Positions 46,571 to 55,895 of a stretch of DNA of 64,000 nucleotides are shown here, in pieces. Within the stretch, counting starts at the first letter, position 1; each line of letters begins with the position of its first letter. The notes beneath the pieces were generated by a model. That model did not search any database, was not told the origin of the DNA, and saw only the letters and a program-made list of their open reading frames with translations. Origin of the DNA: JAJPKK01 sp963802745 (lineage in GTDB: Bacteria > Pseudomonadota > Alphaproteobacteria > Rhizobiales > Xanthobacteraceae); the NCBI GenBank assembly GCA_963802745.1, contig CAWDKL010000071.1, forward strand, positions 124,001 to 188,000, written 5' to 3'. Both the position numbers and the translations under genes were made by a program.

Positions 46571-47222
46571 GCGAGGGAAGCGCACGTCCCCTCTCCCCGC
46601 GGCGTTCTTCACGCCGCGGGGAGAGGGTTAGGGTGAGGGGCAGGGATTCCGCGAGGGCCTTGGGGGGCACCGTCGCCGCGGCAAAGATGGATCGAGCCGT
46701 CTGTGCCGGCATCTGCCCCTCACCCCGACCCTCTCCCCATCGTGAAGAACGATGGGGAGAGGGCGATGCGCGTTTCCTCTCTGCTCGGCGCGAGGGAAGC
46801 GCACGTCCCCTCTCCCCGCGGCGTTCTTCACGCCGTGGGGAGAGGGTATAGGGTGAGGGGCAGGGTTCCGCGAGGGCCTTGGGGGGCACCGTTGCCGCGG
46901 CAAAGATGGATCGACCCGTCTGTGCCGGCATCTGCCCCTCACCCCGACCCTCTCCCCATCGTGAAGAACGATGGGGAGAGGGCGATGCGCGTTTCCTCTC
47001 TGCCTCGGCGCGAGGGAAGCGCACGTCCCCTCTCCCCGCGGCGTTCTTCGCGCCGCGGGGAGAGGGTATAGGGTGAGGGGCGGGGATCCGTGAGGGCCTT
47101 GGGGGCACCGTTGCCGCGGCAAAGATGGATCGAGCCGTCTGTGCCGGCATCTGCCCCTCACCCCGACCCTCTCCCCATCGTGAAGAACGATGGGGAGAGG
47201 GGGATGCGCGTTTCCTCTCCTG
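46571..47222. repeat. Tandem array of three ~220-base units carrying palindrome doublets
   Basis: Units start at about 46571, 46790 and 47010 with gcgagggaagcgcacgtcc. Each holds palindrome A (cctctccccgcggcgttc plus its mirror), gggtgaggggcag, a spacer containing caaagatggatcga, then ctgcccctcacccc and palindrome B (ctctccccatcgtgaag plus its mirror). Doublets span 46588-46763, 46807-46982 and 47027-47202. Units differ at only a few bases. Non-coding. Confidence 0.88.
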
Positions 47223-47344
47223 TTGTATCCCAAAACCCTTCAGCCATATAACGCGCCTTCGGGAACGGGACGGCCGCATCCTCTGTGAATCGACCGGTCG
47301 GCCGGAATCGACGCATCCGCGGTGCGGGAAATTTGGGAATTGCC

Positions 47345-48283
47345 ATGGCGGTGAGTGACGGCGGCGCGCGGTTCGAGGCGCGTCTCAATGAAATCGCGGA
47401 CGCGACGGAAGCGCTGCTCGATCAGCTGCTCGGGTCCGCGCCGGAGCCCGCCGAGCGCGCGCGCCCGGCGCGCCTCTTGGAGGCCATGCGCTATGCAAGC
47501 CTCGGCGGCGGCAAGCGGTTCCGGCCGTTCCTCGTGGTGGAAAGCGCCGCCCTGTTCGCGGTGCCGCGCGCGCGCGCCCTGATGGCGGCCGCCGCACTCG
47601 AATGCGTGCACTGCTATTCGCTTGTGCATGACGATCTGCCGGCGATGGACAATGATGATCTGCGCCGCGGCCGGCCGACCGTGCACAAGGCCTATGACCA
47701 GGCGACCGCCATTCTGGTCGGCGACAGTCTCCTGACCTTCGCGTTCGACATTTTGGCGCGCACCGAAACCCACCCGGATCCCGCGGTTCGCATCGCCCTC
47801 GTGACGGCGCTGGCCCGCGCCTCCGGATTAGGCGGCATGGCGGGCGGCCAGATGCTGGATCTCGCCGCGGAAGGCCGATTTGCAACACCCGCGCCATGGC
47901 TCGGCCTGGCGGAGATCGAGGAACTGCAGGCCATGAAAACCGGCGCGCTGCTGCGCTTCGGTTGCATCGCCGGCGGGCTGCTCGGCGGCGCCGACAATGC
48001 CAGGGCGTTAGCGCTCGACCGCTTCGGCGCCAGCATCGGGGAAGCCTTCCAGATCGCCGACGACATTCTCGACGTCGAGGGCGACGCGGCAACCGTCGGC
48101 AAGGCGACCGGCAAGGACGCCGATGCCCACAAGGCGACCGTGGTGGGGATCCTTGGTCTCGCCAAGGCCAAGGAGAAATTGCGCGGACTGGTCGAAGCGG
48201 CCGAGACCGCACTCGCCCCCTTCGGAGCCGATGCCACGCTGCTGCAGGCCGCCGCCCGCTTCGTGGCCGAGCGGCGGGCGTGA
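47345..48283 (+). CDS. ispA: Farnesyl/geranyl diphosphate synthase IspA
   Basis: Class I trans-prenyltransferase that condenses IPP with DMAPP/GPP to make farnesyl diphosphate for quinones, hopanoids and undecaprenyl phosphate. The 312 residues include GGGKRFRP (substrate site), the first Asp-rich motif HDDLPAMDNDD (D96, D97, D102), GDSLLTFAF, the MKTG loop and the second motif DDILD (239-243). The ATG at 47345 removes a non-family extension of 20 residues. It lies between repeat-rich gaps rather than in the usual xseB-ispA-dxs arrangement. Confidence 0.92.
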   Translation: MAVSDGGARFEARLNEIADATEALLDQLLGSAPEPAERARPARLLEAMRYASLGGGKRFRPFLVVESAALFAVPRARALMAAAALECVHCYSLVHDDLPAMDNDDLRRGRPTVHKAYDQATAILVGDSLLTFAFDILARTETHPDPAVRIALVTALARASGLGGMAGGQMLDLAAEGRFATPAPWLGLAEIEELQAMKTGALLRFGCIAGGLLGGADNARALALDRFGASIGEAFQIADDILDVEGDAATVGKATGKDADAHKATVVGILGLAKAKEKLRGLVEAAETALAPFGADATLLQAAARFVAERRA

Positions 48284-48390
48284 AGCCGGCGACGGCATGA
48301 TGGTACCGCGCGGGCCCGGCCGCGCCGGGTGCGTCCAGCAACAGGCGGATTAAACTCAATACCGTTCACTTAACCCTGGGATGCGCCCGC

Positions 48391-48573
48391 CCCCTCTCCC
48401 CATCGTTCTTAACGATGGGGAGAGGGTTGGGGTGAGGGGCAGGTGCCAGCACAGACGGCGCGGCCGATTGACTCTGGCAGCTGCAACGAATGCCCCCCGA
48501 AGGCCGTCACGTGCCCTTGCCCCTCACCCTAACCCTCTCCCCACGGCGTGAAGAACGCCGCGGGGAGAGGGGA
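48391..48573. repeat. Palindrome doublet
   Basis: Palindrome B (48391-48426), gggtgaggggcag, a 75-base spacer, ccctcaccctaaccc and palindrome A (48535-48573). It is the same two palindromes as in the 46.6-47.2 kb array, in reverse order. The flank ccgttcacttaacc recurs at 52.5 kb. Confidence 0.85.
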
Positions 48574-48711
48574 CCTGCGAGTCCGGTGGCCCGCAATCAC
48601 ATCGCTCGCGGCACGCATTGAGCCCAGTGAAGTCTTCAAAGAGACGGCTCGATCTTCGGCCACACCAGGAGACGGACCCGCAAGCCGGGCGCAGGGGCCG
48701 CCGGTTGGAAC

Positions 48712-49716
48712 TCAGGCCCGCCCAAGCCCCATCATGGCCATCGCGGCGCGGCCGTTCGGACCATAAGGATTGCCGAGCGATTCCTCGGCCTCCAGGTGGG
48801 CGAAATATTGCAGCTCGACCAAGGTCACGTCGCGACCGGCGGCCTTCAGGGCGGCCGCGAAGTCGCGCCCCTGGCGCTGGAATTCCGGGGTTTCGAACGT
48901 CCCGTAGGTGACCGTCACGGCGGCGCGGATATTGTCGATATGGCGGATCGCGCTCAGCTCATGCTCCATGGCGTCGTCGAATTTCACGTAACTGCGCCGC
49001 CACGACAGCCGCACCGGGCCTAAGTCATACATGCCGCTCATGCACAACCCGGCTTTGACGATGTTGGCGGGCAGGGCAAAGTCCTTCGGCCAGTCGGTGA
49101 TGAGCGCGGCCGAACACAAATGTCCGCCGGAGGAATGGCCGCCGATATAGAGTCGATCGGGATCGCCGCCAAAACTCTCGGCATGGCGGTAGACCCAGGC
49201 GATGCCGCGCCTCACCTGGTCCACCATCACGCGCAAATCGCCGCCGGCATCGAGCACGTTGATGAAGTCGAGCGCCACGTAATGCGCGCCGCGATCGACG
49301 AACAGCTCGGCCGGGTGAGCGGCGCGCCGGCTCGATCCGGTCCGCCAGGTGCCGCCATGGATGAATACGAAAATCGGCGCCCGCGGCCGGTCGGTGCGAT
49401 AGATATCGAGCTTCTCCATCGCGGTCGGGCCGTATGAAACGCGCCGCGGTTCGCCAAGCCGGGCGCGCACGTCGTCCGCGACGGCCGCCAGCCGCCGGCT
49501 GATCTGGCGGAGATTCGGCTCGTAGACCGAATTCTCATAGGCGGCGTCAAGTTCGACCTGATCGTAGTCCTGAAAAACCAGCGGGCCCTTTGGGTGCGGC
49601 TGCAGCCCGATGTGGCATTCCTCGGCAACCGCCGGCAATGCGGCGGCACTCGCCGCCGCGCCCAGCATGGCGCGGCGGGTGAACGCCCGGTGGATGCTGC
49701 TCCGTTCGCTCGCCAT
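48712..49716 (-). CDS. Tat-exported alpha/beta hydrolase, arylformamidase/esterase-like
   Basis: A 334-residue hydrolase. The twin-arginine signal TRRAMLGAAASAAALPAVAE lies in the first 32 residues. The oxyanion motif FIHGGTW and nucleophile elbow GGHSSGGHL identify the carboxylesterase/kynurenine formamidase-like branch. The catalytic His is probably in FAHLEAEE near the end. The ATG at 49716 follows GGGAGGAAG. Kynurenine formamidases are normally cytosolic, so a periplasmic esterase acting on other esters is more likely. Confidence 0.83.
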   Translation of the reverse strand: MASERSSIHRAFTRRAMLGAAASAAALPAVAEECHIGLQPHPKGPLVFQDYDQVELDAAYENSVYEPNLRQISRRLAAVADDVRARLGEPRRVSYGPTAMEKLDIYRTDRPRAPIFVFIHGGTWRTGSSRRAAHPAELFVDRGAHYVALDFINVLDAGGDLRVMVDQVRRGIAWVYRHAESFGGDPDRLYIGGHSSGGHLCSAALITDWPKDFALPANIVKAGLCMSGMYDLGPVRLSWRRSYVKFDDAMEHELSAIRHIDNIRAAVTVTYGTFETPEFQRQGRDFAAALKAAGRDVTLVELQYFAHLEAEESLGNPYGPNGRAAMAMMGLGRA

Positions 49717-50005
49717 GACTTCCTCCCATCGTTTTTGTGATTTTGTCCCGGAATTTCTGAAACATCAAACGCATCCTCTGCCTGCCGGCCGAGCAGCCGC
49801 CGACGCTGCCCGTCCGACCCTGTGGGCTCGGCAATGGATCTTGATTAGGCAAGACGACGAGCCGGCGCCGGCTGGCCGCAAACGCTTTGTGAAACTTGCG
49901 CAGCCGCGGGCCGGGGAGCGGTATCTGAGGTCAAGGCTCGTTGGCGATCCGCCCTGTTGGGACGTTACGGCAAGCCGCGAAGCTGACGAAAGCAGCGTCG
50001 CCGCG

Positions 50006-50479
50006 TCAGGCCATCCGCAGTAGCCGATCGAGCGCGCCCTGCAGGATGAAGATGGCGGCGTGCTGATCGATCACCGCCTTGCGCTTGCCGCGGCTCACAT
50101 CGGCGGCGATCAGTTCGCGCTCGACCGCGGCGGTGGAGAGCCGCTCGTCCCAGAACGCGATCGGCAGGTCGGTCAGCCGTGCCAGGTTGCGGGCGAAGGA
50201 GCGGGTCGACTGGGCGCGCGGCCCTTCGCTGCCGTCCATGTTGATCGGCAGGCCGAGCACGAAGCCGGCCGCCTTGCGTTGCGCCGCCAGCAACAGCAGG
50301 CGCGCCGCATCGGCGGAAAAATTGGTACGCGCGACCGTCTCGACCCCGGTGGCGAGCCGGCGGTCCGGATCGCTGGTCGCAACCCCGATGGTCTTGGTGC
50401 CGAGATCGAGGCCGATGAGCGCGCCGCGCGGCGGCAAATGCGGCGGCAGATCGGTGAGCGGGAGGACGGGAGCGGGCAT
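50006..50479 (-). CDS. ruvX: Putative pre-16S rRNA nuclease / Holliday junction resolvase RuvX (YqgF)
   Basis: A 157-residue RNase H-like protein of the YqgF family, essential in many bacteria and involved in 16S rRNA 5' maturation. Motifs are IGLDLGTKTIGVATSD (first acidic site), VLGLPINMDGSEG, WDERLSTAAVE (Glu site) and VIDQHAAIFILQG (last acidic site). The start at 50479 omits a 25-residue non-family extension. The last residues are slightly Arg-rich, as usual. Confidence 0.92.
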   Translation of the reverse strand: MPAPVLPLTDLPPHLPPRGALIGLDLGTKTIGVATSDPDRRLATGVETVARTNFSADAARLLLLAAQRKAAGFVLGLPINMDGSEGPRAQSTRSFARNLARLTDLPIAFWDERLSTAAVERELIAADVSRGKRKAVIDQHAAIFILQGALDRLLRMA

Positions 50480-50644
50480 GGGCGTCGTTAGCACGGCCGG
50501 TGCGCCGGCCCAATGCCTCGGCAAGCAGCACCGACCAATACCGTTCGGCAGCATCAGTCCGAATTCCTTGACATTTCGCGGCCCGCCGCTAGGTTCCCCG
50601 CAACCCCTTGGGGATGAGCCCTAACGTCAATCGAGGTTTGCGCC

Positions 50645-50812
50645 ATGGCCAAAGCGACCATGATCAAGATCAAGCTCCTGTCGAGCGCCGATACCGGTTA
50701 TTTCTATGTTACCAAGAAGAATTCTCGCACCCAGACCGAGAAAATGGTGAAGAAGAAATACGATCCGGTGGCGAAGAAACACGTCGAATTCCGCGAGACC
50801 AAGATCAAGTAG
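50645..50812 (+). CDS. rpmG: Ribosomal protein L33
   Basis: A 55-residue basic protein of the large subunit: MAKATMIKIKLLSSADTGYF, then VTKKNSRTQTEKM and KKYDPVAKKHVEF, ending ETKIK. The four zinc-binding cysteines of the C+ form are absent, as usual in alphaproteobacteria. The gene is complete, single, and followed by a large inverted repeat. Confidence 0.97.
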   Translation: MAKATMIKIKLLSSADTGYFYVTKKNSRTQTEKMVKKKYDPVAKKHVEFRETKIK

Positions 50813-50835
50813 GCCTGCGCCTGCGCATTGGCGCC

Positions 50836-50935
50836 GGAGCGCGGGCGTCCCGCCCGCCCTTCCTTCAATCACTTCGGGTTCGTAAATCGCATCCGAACGA
50901 GCAGCGTTACCCGGCGGGCGGGACGCGCCCGCTCC
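50836..50935. repeat. Inverted repeat with 23-base arms downstream of rpmG
   Basis: ggagcgcgggcgtcccgccc (arm 50836-50858) pairs with the arm at 50913-50935 (gggcgggacgcgcccgctcc) with two mismatches over a 54-base loop. It could act as a 3' mRNA stabiliser or terminator; the gcgggcgtcccgcccgc type recurs widely in such genomes. Confidence 0.65.
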
Positions 50936-51131
50936 GACCACCGCAAATCTTTTCCCCTCTCATAGGTCATCTGCCCAAGTTTGGGTGGCATCAATGCTTA
51001 CCAAGTCACCTGCGCGCACGCCGCTGGCATACCGCTTTCCTTCGAAGAGCAGCCCCTGCAATCGAAAAACCGCGTCGTTACTTCCCTTTTCCGGAAAGTA
51101 ACGAAAAGCGTGTTCGCCAAGCCCTGGTGCG

Positions 51132-52338
51132 CTACTGCAGCGGATCCAGCTGAACCGACGCCACGCCGCCGACGGTGTCCATGGTGCGCGGATCGGGACC
51201 ACGCCCCTCCGCGAAGGCACGCTCTTCCACGCGCCGGCCGTGCAGCAGTCCCGGCAAGCCGAGATTGCCTTCGATGCAGCGCGGCTCGTAATAAATGCGG
51301 TTTTCCGCATCGCTCTGCCGGCCGAATTCCTGTTTGACGGTCCAAGGCTTCGTCCACACGGTCGGGTCCTCGATCGTGACCTGGTAGGCGAGCGTCCGTG
51401 GCCCGGTGCGGGTCCAGCGCTCGACCAGGTGCAGGTTTTCGCGCGAGCCGAACACATCGGTCTTCGGGGTGAAGTTGGTCACGTCGATCACCAGCGTGTC
51501 GCCCTCCCAGTGGCCGCGCGAATCGCCATACCATTGGCGGATGCCGGCGGGCACATGGGGGCTGCCGTTCATGACGATGTTGCGCTGCCACCCTTGGCCT
51601 TGGTTCACGTCGTAGAATATCGACACGCCGCCGGGGGTCTGCACGATGCGCCGGTAACTGCCGCCGAACAGGCTGCCGAACTCGGGCAGCCCGTTGTGCA
51701 GGCAGCGGTCCGCCAGCCCGTCGTCCTCGGGACCGTCGCTGCGATTGAGCCGGGCAAAGTTACCGGTGTGATAGCGAGGGGCTACTTCGGCAAAGCGCGG
51801 CGAGGGGATTGGATCGTATTTGCCGCCGGCGCAGACCGGCAGCCCGGTCTTGCACGCCTCCGTCGATGCCAGCAAAGCGAGGCGGAATTCCCGATCGGCG
51901 GCGGCGGCCCGCTGGGCCTGCGGCGTCTGCGGCGGAATCCGGCCATCGGGTGGATCGACAATCATCGATGTTCTGCGGGCCGGCATGCTTGACGGTTAAA
52001 AACGACGTGTTGTAGGCGCCGCCGACATCGATGGCGCTCCCGCGCTGCTGCCGCGGGTCGTCGCCATAAAGCGCGCCGCGCTGCCGGTCCAATTCTTCCC
52101 GCTGCGCCGCGGTGAAGAACTCTTGGGTCGCATACTTGGCCGGGCGCTGCAGGGGGGTGTCGAATTCGTCGGTCCAAATGCCCTGCAGATCCGGTTCGCC
52201 CCACGGCGTTTTCAGCGTCGTGCCGGAAGCTGCCGGTGCCTGCGCCAGAGCCTCGGTGGCGACCACCGAAATCGCAGCGCTAACGGCGACCGCCGCGATA
52301 GCAGCCGTCAGTGTCGAGTTTGATAAGCAGTCGCGCAT
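51132..52338 (-). pseudogene. Secreted uncharacterised protein, paralog of 54012-55196, frame broken near 51972
   Basis: Start at 52338 behind AAGGAGA, with signal peptide to ATEALAQAP. The first frame has TLKTPWGEPDLQGIWTDEFD and runs to VKHAGPQ. A one-base shift near 51972 continues with TSMIVDPPDGRIPP and the core DGLADRCLHNGLPEF, QTPGGVSIFYDVNQG, WYGDSRGHWEGDTLVIDV. The intact neighbour at 54 kb shows that the two parts belong together. Such proteins are abundant in soil Proteobacteria and Acidobacteria; no activity is known to me. Adjacency of three members suggests local duplication. Confidence 0.8.
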
Positions 52339-52521
52339 GATGATCTCCTTTTGCCTTGCCGGGGGCGCACCGTGAACCGAACCCGATATATTTGGTCGAG
52401 TGTAACGCCGTTCTGTTCGCGCAGAGAAGCTCATTTGCACGGCGTTCCTTGAGCCGGTGCCTCCGGTTAGGTCTTTGCCTTTAGGTCCAATGCCGTTCAC
52501 TTAACCTGAGGATGCGCGCGT

Positions 52522-52626
52522 CCCCTCTCCCCATCGTTCTTCACGATGGGGAGAGGGTTGGGGCGCGGCCCTGCCCCTCACCCTAGCCCTCTCCCCACGG
52601 CGTGAAGAACGCCGCGGGGAGAGGGG
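52522..52626. repeat. Compact palindrome doublet
   Basis: Palindrome B and palindrome A joined with almost no spacer (gggttggggcgcggccctgcccctcaccc). Outer flanks tgccgttcacttaacctgag and cctcaggtccggtgaacgg form a further inverted repeat, so 52490-52665 is one long imperfect palindrome. Confidence 0.85.
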
Positions 52627-52736
52627 AAGCGCGCAACCTCAGGTCCGGTGAACGGCCATTGCCTTTAGGACCCTTTAGATCCTTGCCCCCTGGTCTAGCG
52701 CGACGCACATTCCCGGATGACAAGCGGCGTTCGCTT

Positions 52737-53714
52737 TCAAAAGTCCGGTTTGTCGGCGCGCGGCACGTCGGCCTCATCGTTGGTATAATATTGATGGGTA
52801 TTTTCAGCGCACACCGCTTCCGGCCACGAATCGGGACCGGGCACATAGGTCAGGGTCGCGGTCCAAGGCGTCGTAAAGACGCCTTCGTCGTCGATCGTCA
52901 GGTGCAGTTGCAGGAACTTGCCGCGGTGCTTGCTGAAGACATCGCCGGCGAATAGCCAATTCTCCTTGATGTTCCGCTCGATGGCGTCTTTCACATCGTC
53001 ATAGTCACGAAGGCGATAGCGTTCGACCACGTGAAGTGACTTTGTGTAGGGGGTGCCGAAAAGATCGATCATCGCGTAGGGACGGTCGGTCTTGACGCCG
53101 ACGGTATCGATGACCAGCGTGTCACCCTCATAATGGCCGACCGAATCGCCGTACCAGGACGGCGTCAGCGGTTTCGGGTGAGGCTGGTTGAGGCGCACGC
53201 GGCGCACGTCGCTGATCCCGCTGTACAGAAACGTAATCTTGTCCGGCTGCTGGATGATCTCCACCGGGGTTTGCTTATAGATGAACGGCATCGGCTCGGG
53301 CCAACACTGGTTCGACGGGTTCGGATAGGTGATGCCGGCGCGCGAGATTTCGCCGAACTTCTTCACCACCGCCGCCGCCCAGGGCTGCAGGATCGGATTG
53401 TTGTAATCACCGACCAGCTGATCGTAATTGCTCACGCCTTCCTTGGTCGGAGGCGATGCCGCCGAGCCGGCCGCGCCGCCGAGCCGCTGCGGGCCGCGGA
53501 CCAGATTCGTCACCGGGCCCGGCCCCGATGCCGGCGGCTCGAACCACGGAAAGGCCGGATGATTCCAGGAACCGGTCAAGTTCGGAATCGATGCGGTTGC
53601 ATTTGGCGCCCCGCCGGACGCTCCGGCAACCGGCGTTGCGGTTTGCGCCAGGGTGGGCGTCACGACCGCCATCGCCAGGGGGAGGAGTACCAGAGGGCTA
53701 AGGTGTTTGTTCAT
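52737..53714 (-). CDS. Secreted uncharacterised protein, distant relative of its two neighbours
   Basis: A 325-residue protein with a signal peptide (ending TPTLAQ). It shares with the neighbours the core WYGDSVGHYEGDTLVIDT, compared with WYGDSRGHWEGDTLV in the other two. LHVVERYRLRD parallels LHLVERWTRT. It has an unusual Pro-rich N-terminal part (NHPAFPWFEPPASGPGP). The ATG at 53714 follows AAGGACAGG. Probably a periplasmic beta-rich protein; function unknown. Confidence 0.72.
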   Translation of the reverse strand: MNKHLSPLVLLPLAMAVVTPTLAQTATPVAGASGGAPNATASIPNLTGSWNHPAFPWFEPPASGPGPVTNLVRGPQRLGGAAGSAASPPTKEGVSNYDQLVGDYNNPILQPWAAAVVKKFGEISRAGITYPNPSNQCWPEPMPFIYKQTPVEIIQQPDKITFLYSGISDVRRVRLNQPHPKPLTPSWYGDSVGHYEGDTLVIDTVGVKTDRPYAMIDLFGTPYTKSLHVVERYRLRDYDDVKDAIERNIKENWLFAGDVFSKHRGKFLQLHLTIDDEGVFTTPWTATLTYVPGPDSWPEAVCAENTHQYYTNDEADVPRADKPDF

Positions 53715-54011
53715 GCCGACCTGTCCTTCGGGGTTTTCCGCGCGACCAGCAGCCGCGCGGATCGTGGACCAATGCGGGAGCGCAACGGGCGCGACGCCCG
53801 CCGCGCCATCCGCGCACGCCCGGTGGAGCCCAAGCCGGCCGATGCGCGCGCAGGGGTGAATGGGCGAAGTATATCGCGGTTCGGACCGCCGGGAAACGGG
53901 GCTCGGAGCCGGCGGGCGAGCCGGCGGCTTGCTCTTCTCGATGATATGGACCGTCAGGGACGCCCGCGCGGTTTGGCCCGGCAGGCTGCGCGAAGATCCG
54001 GGGCGGGTCCC

Positions 54012-55196
54012 TTACCGATCCCGAACCACCGACGTATCGATGTCCACGAGCGTCGTCACATTGTCCTTGGTCGCCGGATCGGGACCGCGTCCCTCCGCAA
54101 AGGCCCGCTCATCCCGGCGCGCCGCCAGCAGCATCGACGGCAAGGCGTAGTTTCCTTCCAGGCAGCGCGGCTCGTAATAGATGCGATTTTCCTGCTCGCT
54201 CTGTTTGGTAAATTCTTGCCGGACGGTCCAAGACTGCGTCCACACCGTCGGATCCGCGATCGTGACTTCGTAGGCGAGCGTGTTCGGGCCGGTCCGCGTC
54301 CAGCGCTCGACCAGGTGAAGATTCTCGCGCGAGCCGAACACATCGGTTTTCGGCGTGAAATTGGTCACGTTGACCACCAGCGTATCGCCCTCCCAATGGC
54401 CGCGCGAGTCGCCGTACCACTGACGGATCGTGGCCGGCAGATGCGGGCTCCCATTCATGACGATGTTGCGCTGCCAGCTTTCGCCCTGGCCCACGTCGTA
54501 GAACATCGCGATGCCGCCGGGCGTCTGCACGATGCGCCGAAAACTGCCGCCGAAGGCGGTGCCGAATTCCGGCAGCCCTAGGTGCAAGCAGCGGTCCGAC
54601 AACGAACCGTCCTCCGGACCGTCGTAGCGATTGATGCGGCCAAAATTGCCCGCCACATAGCGCGGCGGCGCTTCCGCGCGCCGCGGCGAGGGCACCGGAT
54701 CGTAGGTGCCGCCGCCGCACTGCGGCAGCTTGTTCTTGCAGGTGTCCGTCGCCCGCAGCAGCGCAAGACGATATTCGCGGTCGGCGGCGGCCGCCTGCTG
54801 CGCCGACGCGGTCAGCGGCGGGACCCGGCCATTGGGCGGATCGACGATCCGCGACGTCCGCGGTCCGGTATGCTTCGAGGACGTGAACGCCGCGAGATTG
54901 TAGGCGCCGGCGAAGTCGCGATCGGTGGCGCGCCGGCCGAGCAGTTCCGATCGCTCGTTGTCCAATTCAAGCCGCTGCGCCTCGGTGAAAAATTCCTGGT
55001 TCGCATAGCGGGCGGGGCGCTGCAGCGGCGTATCGAATTCGTCGGTCCAGATTCCCTGCAGGTCCGGTTCGCCCCACGGCGTTTTCAGCGCCGCGGTGGG
55101 ACCCGGAGCCTGCGCCGCCGACGGCGCGATGGAAGAAGCGGCAGGGATAGCCGCGATAACGACCATGATGGCCGTGCGGAAGAATCGCTCACACAT
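54012..55196 (-). CDS. Secreted uncharacterised protein, intact member of the local family
   Basis: A 394-residue protein with a signal peptide to SAAQAPGP and start at 55196 behind AAGGGAGA. Ordered conserved blocks are LKTPWGEPDLQGIWTDEFDT, RTSRIVDPPNGRVPPL, DRCLHLGLPEFGTAFGGS, QTPGGIAMFYDVGQ, WYGDSRGHWEGDTLVVNVTN, and LVERWTRTGPNTLAYEVTI with DPTVWTQSW. It reads about 70% like the broken copy at 51.1-52.3 kb by eye. Periplasmic; enzymatic role not known. Confidence 0.75.
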   Translation of the reverse strand: MCERFFRTAIMVVIAAIPAASSIAPSAAQAPGPTAALKTPWGEPDLQGIWTDEFDTPLQRPARYANQEFFTEAQRLELDNERSELLGRRATDRDFAGAYNLAAFTSSKHTGPRTSRIVDPPNGRVPPLTASAQQAAAADREYRLALLRATDTCKNKLPQCGGGTYDPVPSPRRAEAPPRYVAGNFGRINRYDGPEDGSLSDRCLHLGLPEFGTAFGGSFRRIVQTPGGIAMFYDVGQGESWQRNIVMNGSPHLPATIRQWYGDSRGHWEGDTLVVNVTNFTPKTDVFGSRENLHLVERWTRTGPNTLAYEVTIADPTVWTQSWTVRQEFTKQSEQENRIYYEPRCLEGNYALPSMLLAARRDERAFAEGRGPDPATKDNVTTLVDIDTSVVRDR

Positions 55197-55566
55197 ATGG
55201 TCTCCCTTTGCCCTTGCGGTCTGCAAGCGTTCGTTGCCACCTCAGGCTTGAGGATCGGATTGGAGTCAGGCATCGGCGGGATGCCTTCCTGAGCGAGAGT
55301 CGTCGTGCAAGGAGGGCTGCACTAACGAGCGAACTATTAATGTAGCTCTCTTTCCACTCGTTCACCAGACGGTTGAACTCTCTAAATGGGATGGTCTTTT
55401 TGATCTGAATGTCGTGCTGCGGCTCATCGCCATCAATGGCATTGAACTCGGTTCGGCCATGGAGCCCCTTCGACATTAGGAAAGCCCACAGTGACGGATA
55501 GAGCCGCTCAGAAATGATTACGGAATACGCGTTGATCGCGTCGATCGCGAAAATATCGGTGACATC
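55189..55566 (-). pseudogene. Fragment of an unrecognised protein-coding gene
   Basis: The minus-strand frame from 55566 reads DVTDIFAIDAINAYSVIISE, then WAFLMSKGLHGRTEFNAIDG and FREFNRLVNEWKESYI, which looks like real protein until about 55330 and then turns into Arg/Ser-rich read-through to 55189. An internal ATG at 55476 has no good ribosome site. It may be the broken third gene of the small operon starting at 56237, or the displaced tail of the 55518-55892 gene. Confidence 0.4.
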
Positions 55567-55892
55567 CCTCTGCCTTCGGCGGTGATCTCTTGCATGAAAT
55601 TCCGGAAGTCCCGCTCGGTCGGCTGACCCTGCGGGTGGAAGTCTTGGAGGGCTACCGGAGGCGGAAGCCGCTCGAACTCCGGGAGGAAGTTGAGGGCGAT
55701 GTCGCGCAGTTGCGACTTGGGACCGTGCTTCCAGAAAACAAGCTGAAGCGACCCATACTTCAAGGTCAGCGGGTTCTTCTTCCGCAACTCCTGCTCGGGG
55801 TCACCAACCTGCTCGACGACATCAATCGGGTCCATACCGAGGACAACGGGGCCAATAGAGCCGGTTTTCAGAAACTGAGCGAGCGTCGCCAT
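55518..55892 (-). CDS. Small immunity-protein-like gene
   Basis: Product of 124 residues. It begins MATLAQFLKTGSIGPVVLGM with DPIDVVEQVGDPEQE, then LTLKYGSLQLVFWK. The GPxxLGMxxxDVxxxLGxP plus KYGxLQLxF layout is seen in many immunity-like proteins near polymorphic toxins. The last 20 residues (PIFSRSTRSTRIP) look like read-through after a frame change, so the true C-terminus may lie in the fragment downstream. The start follows the stop of the gene at 55896-56237 by three bases. Confidence 0.55.
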   Translation of the reverse strand: MATLAQFLKTGSIGPVVLGMDPIDVVEQVGDPEQELRKKNPLTLKYGSLQLVFWKHGPKSQLRDIALNFLPEFERLPPPVALQDFHPQGQPTERDFRNFMQEITAEGRGMSPIFSRSTRSTRIP

Positions 55893-55895
55893 GTC

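Noticed and set aside
46571..47222. Regular repeats considered as a CRISPR array
   Set aside because: Units are ~220 bases and nearly identical throughout; there are no short repeats with unique spacers and no cas genes.
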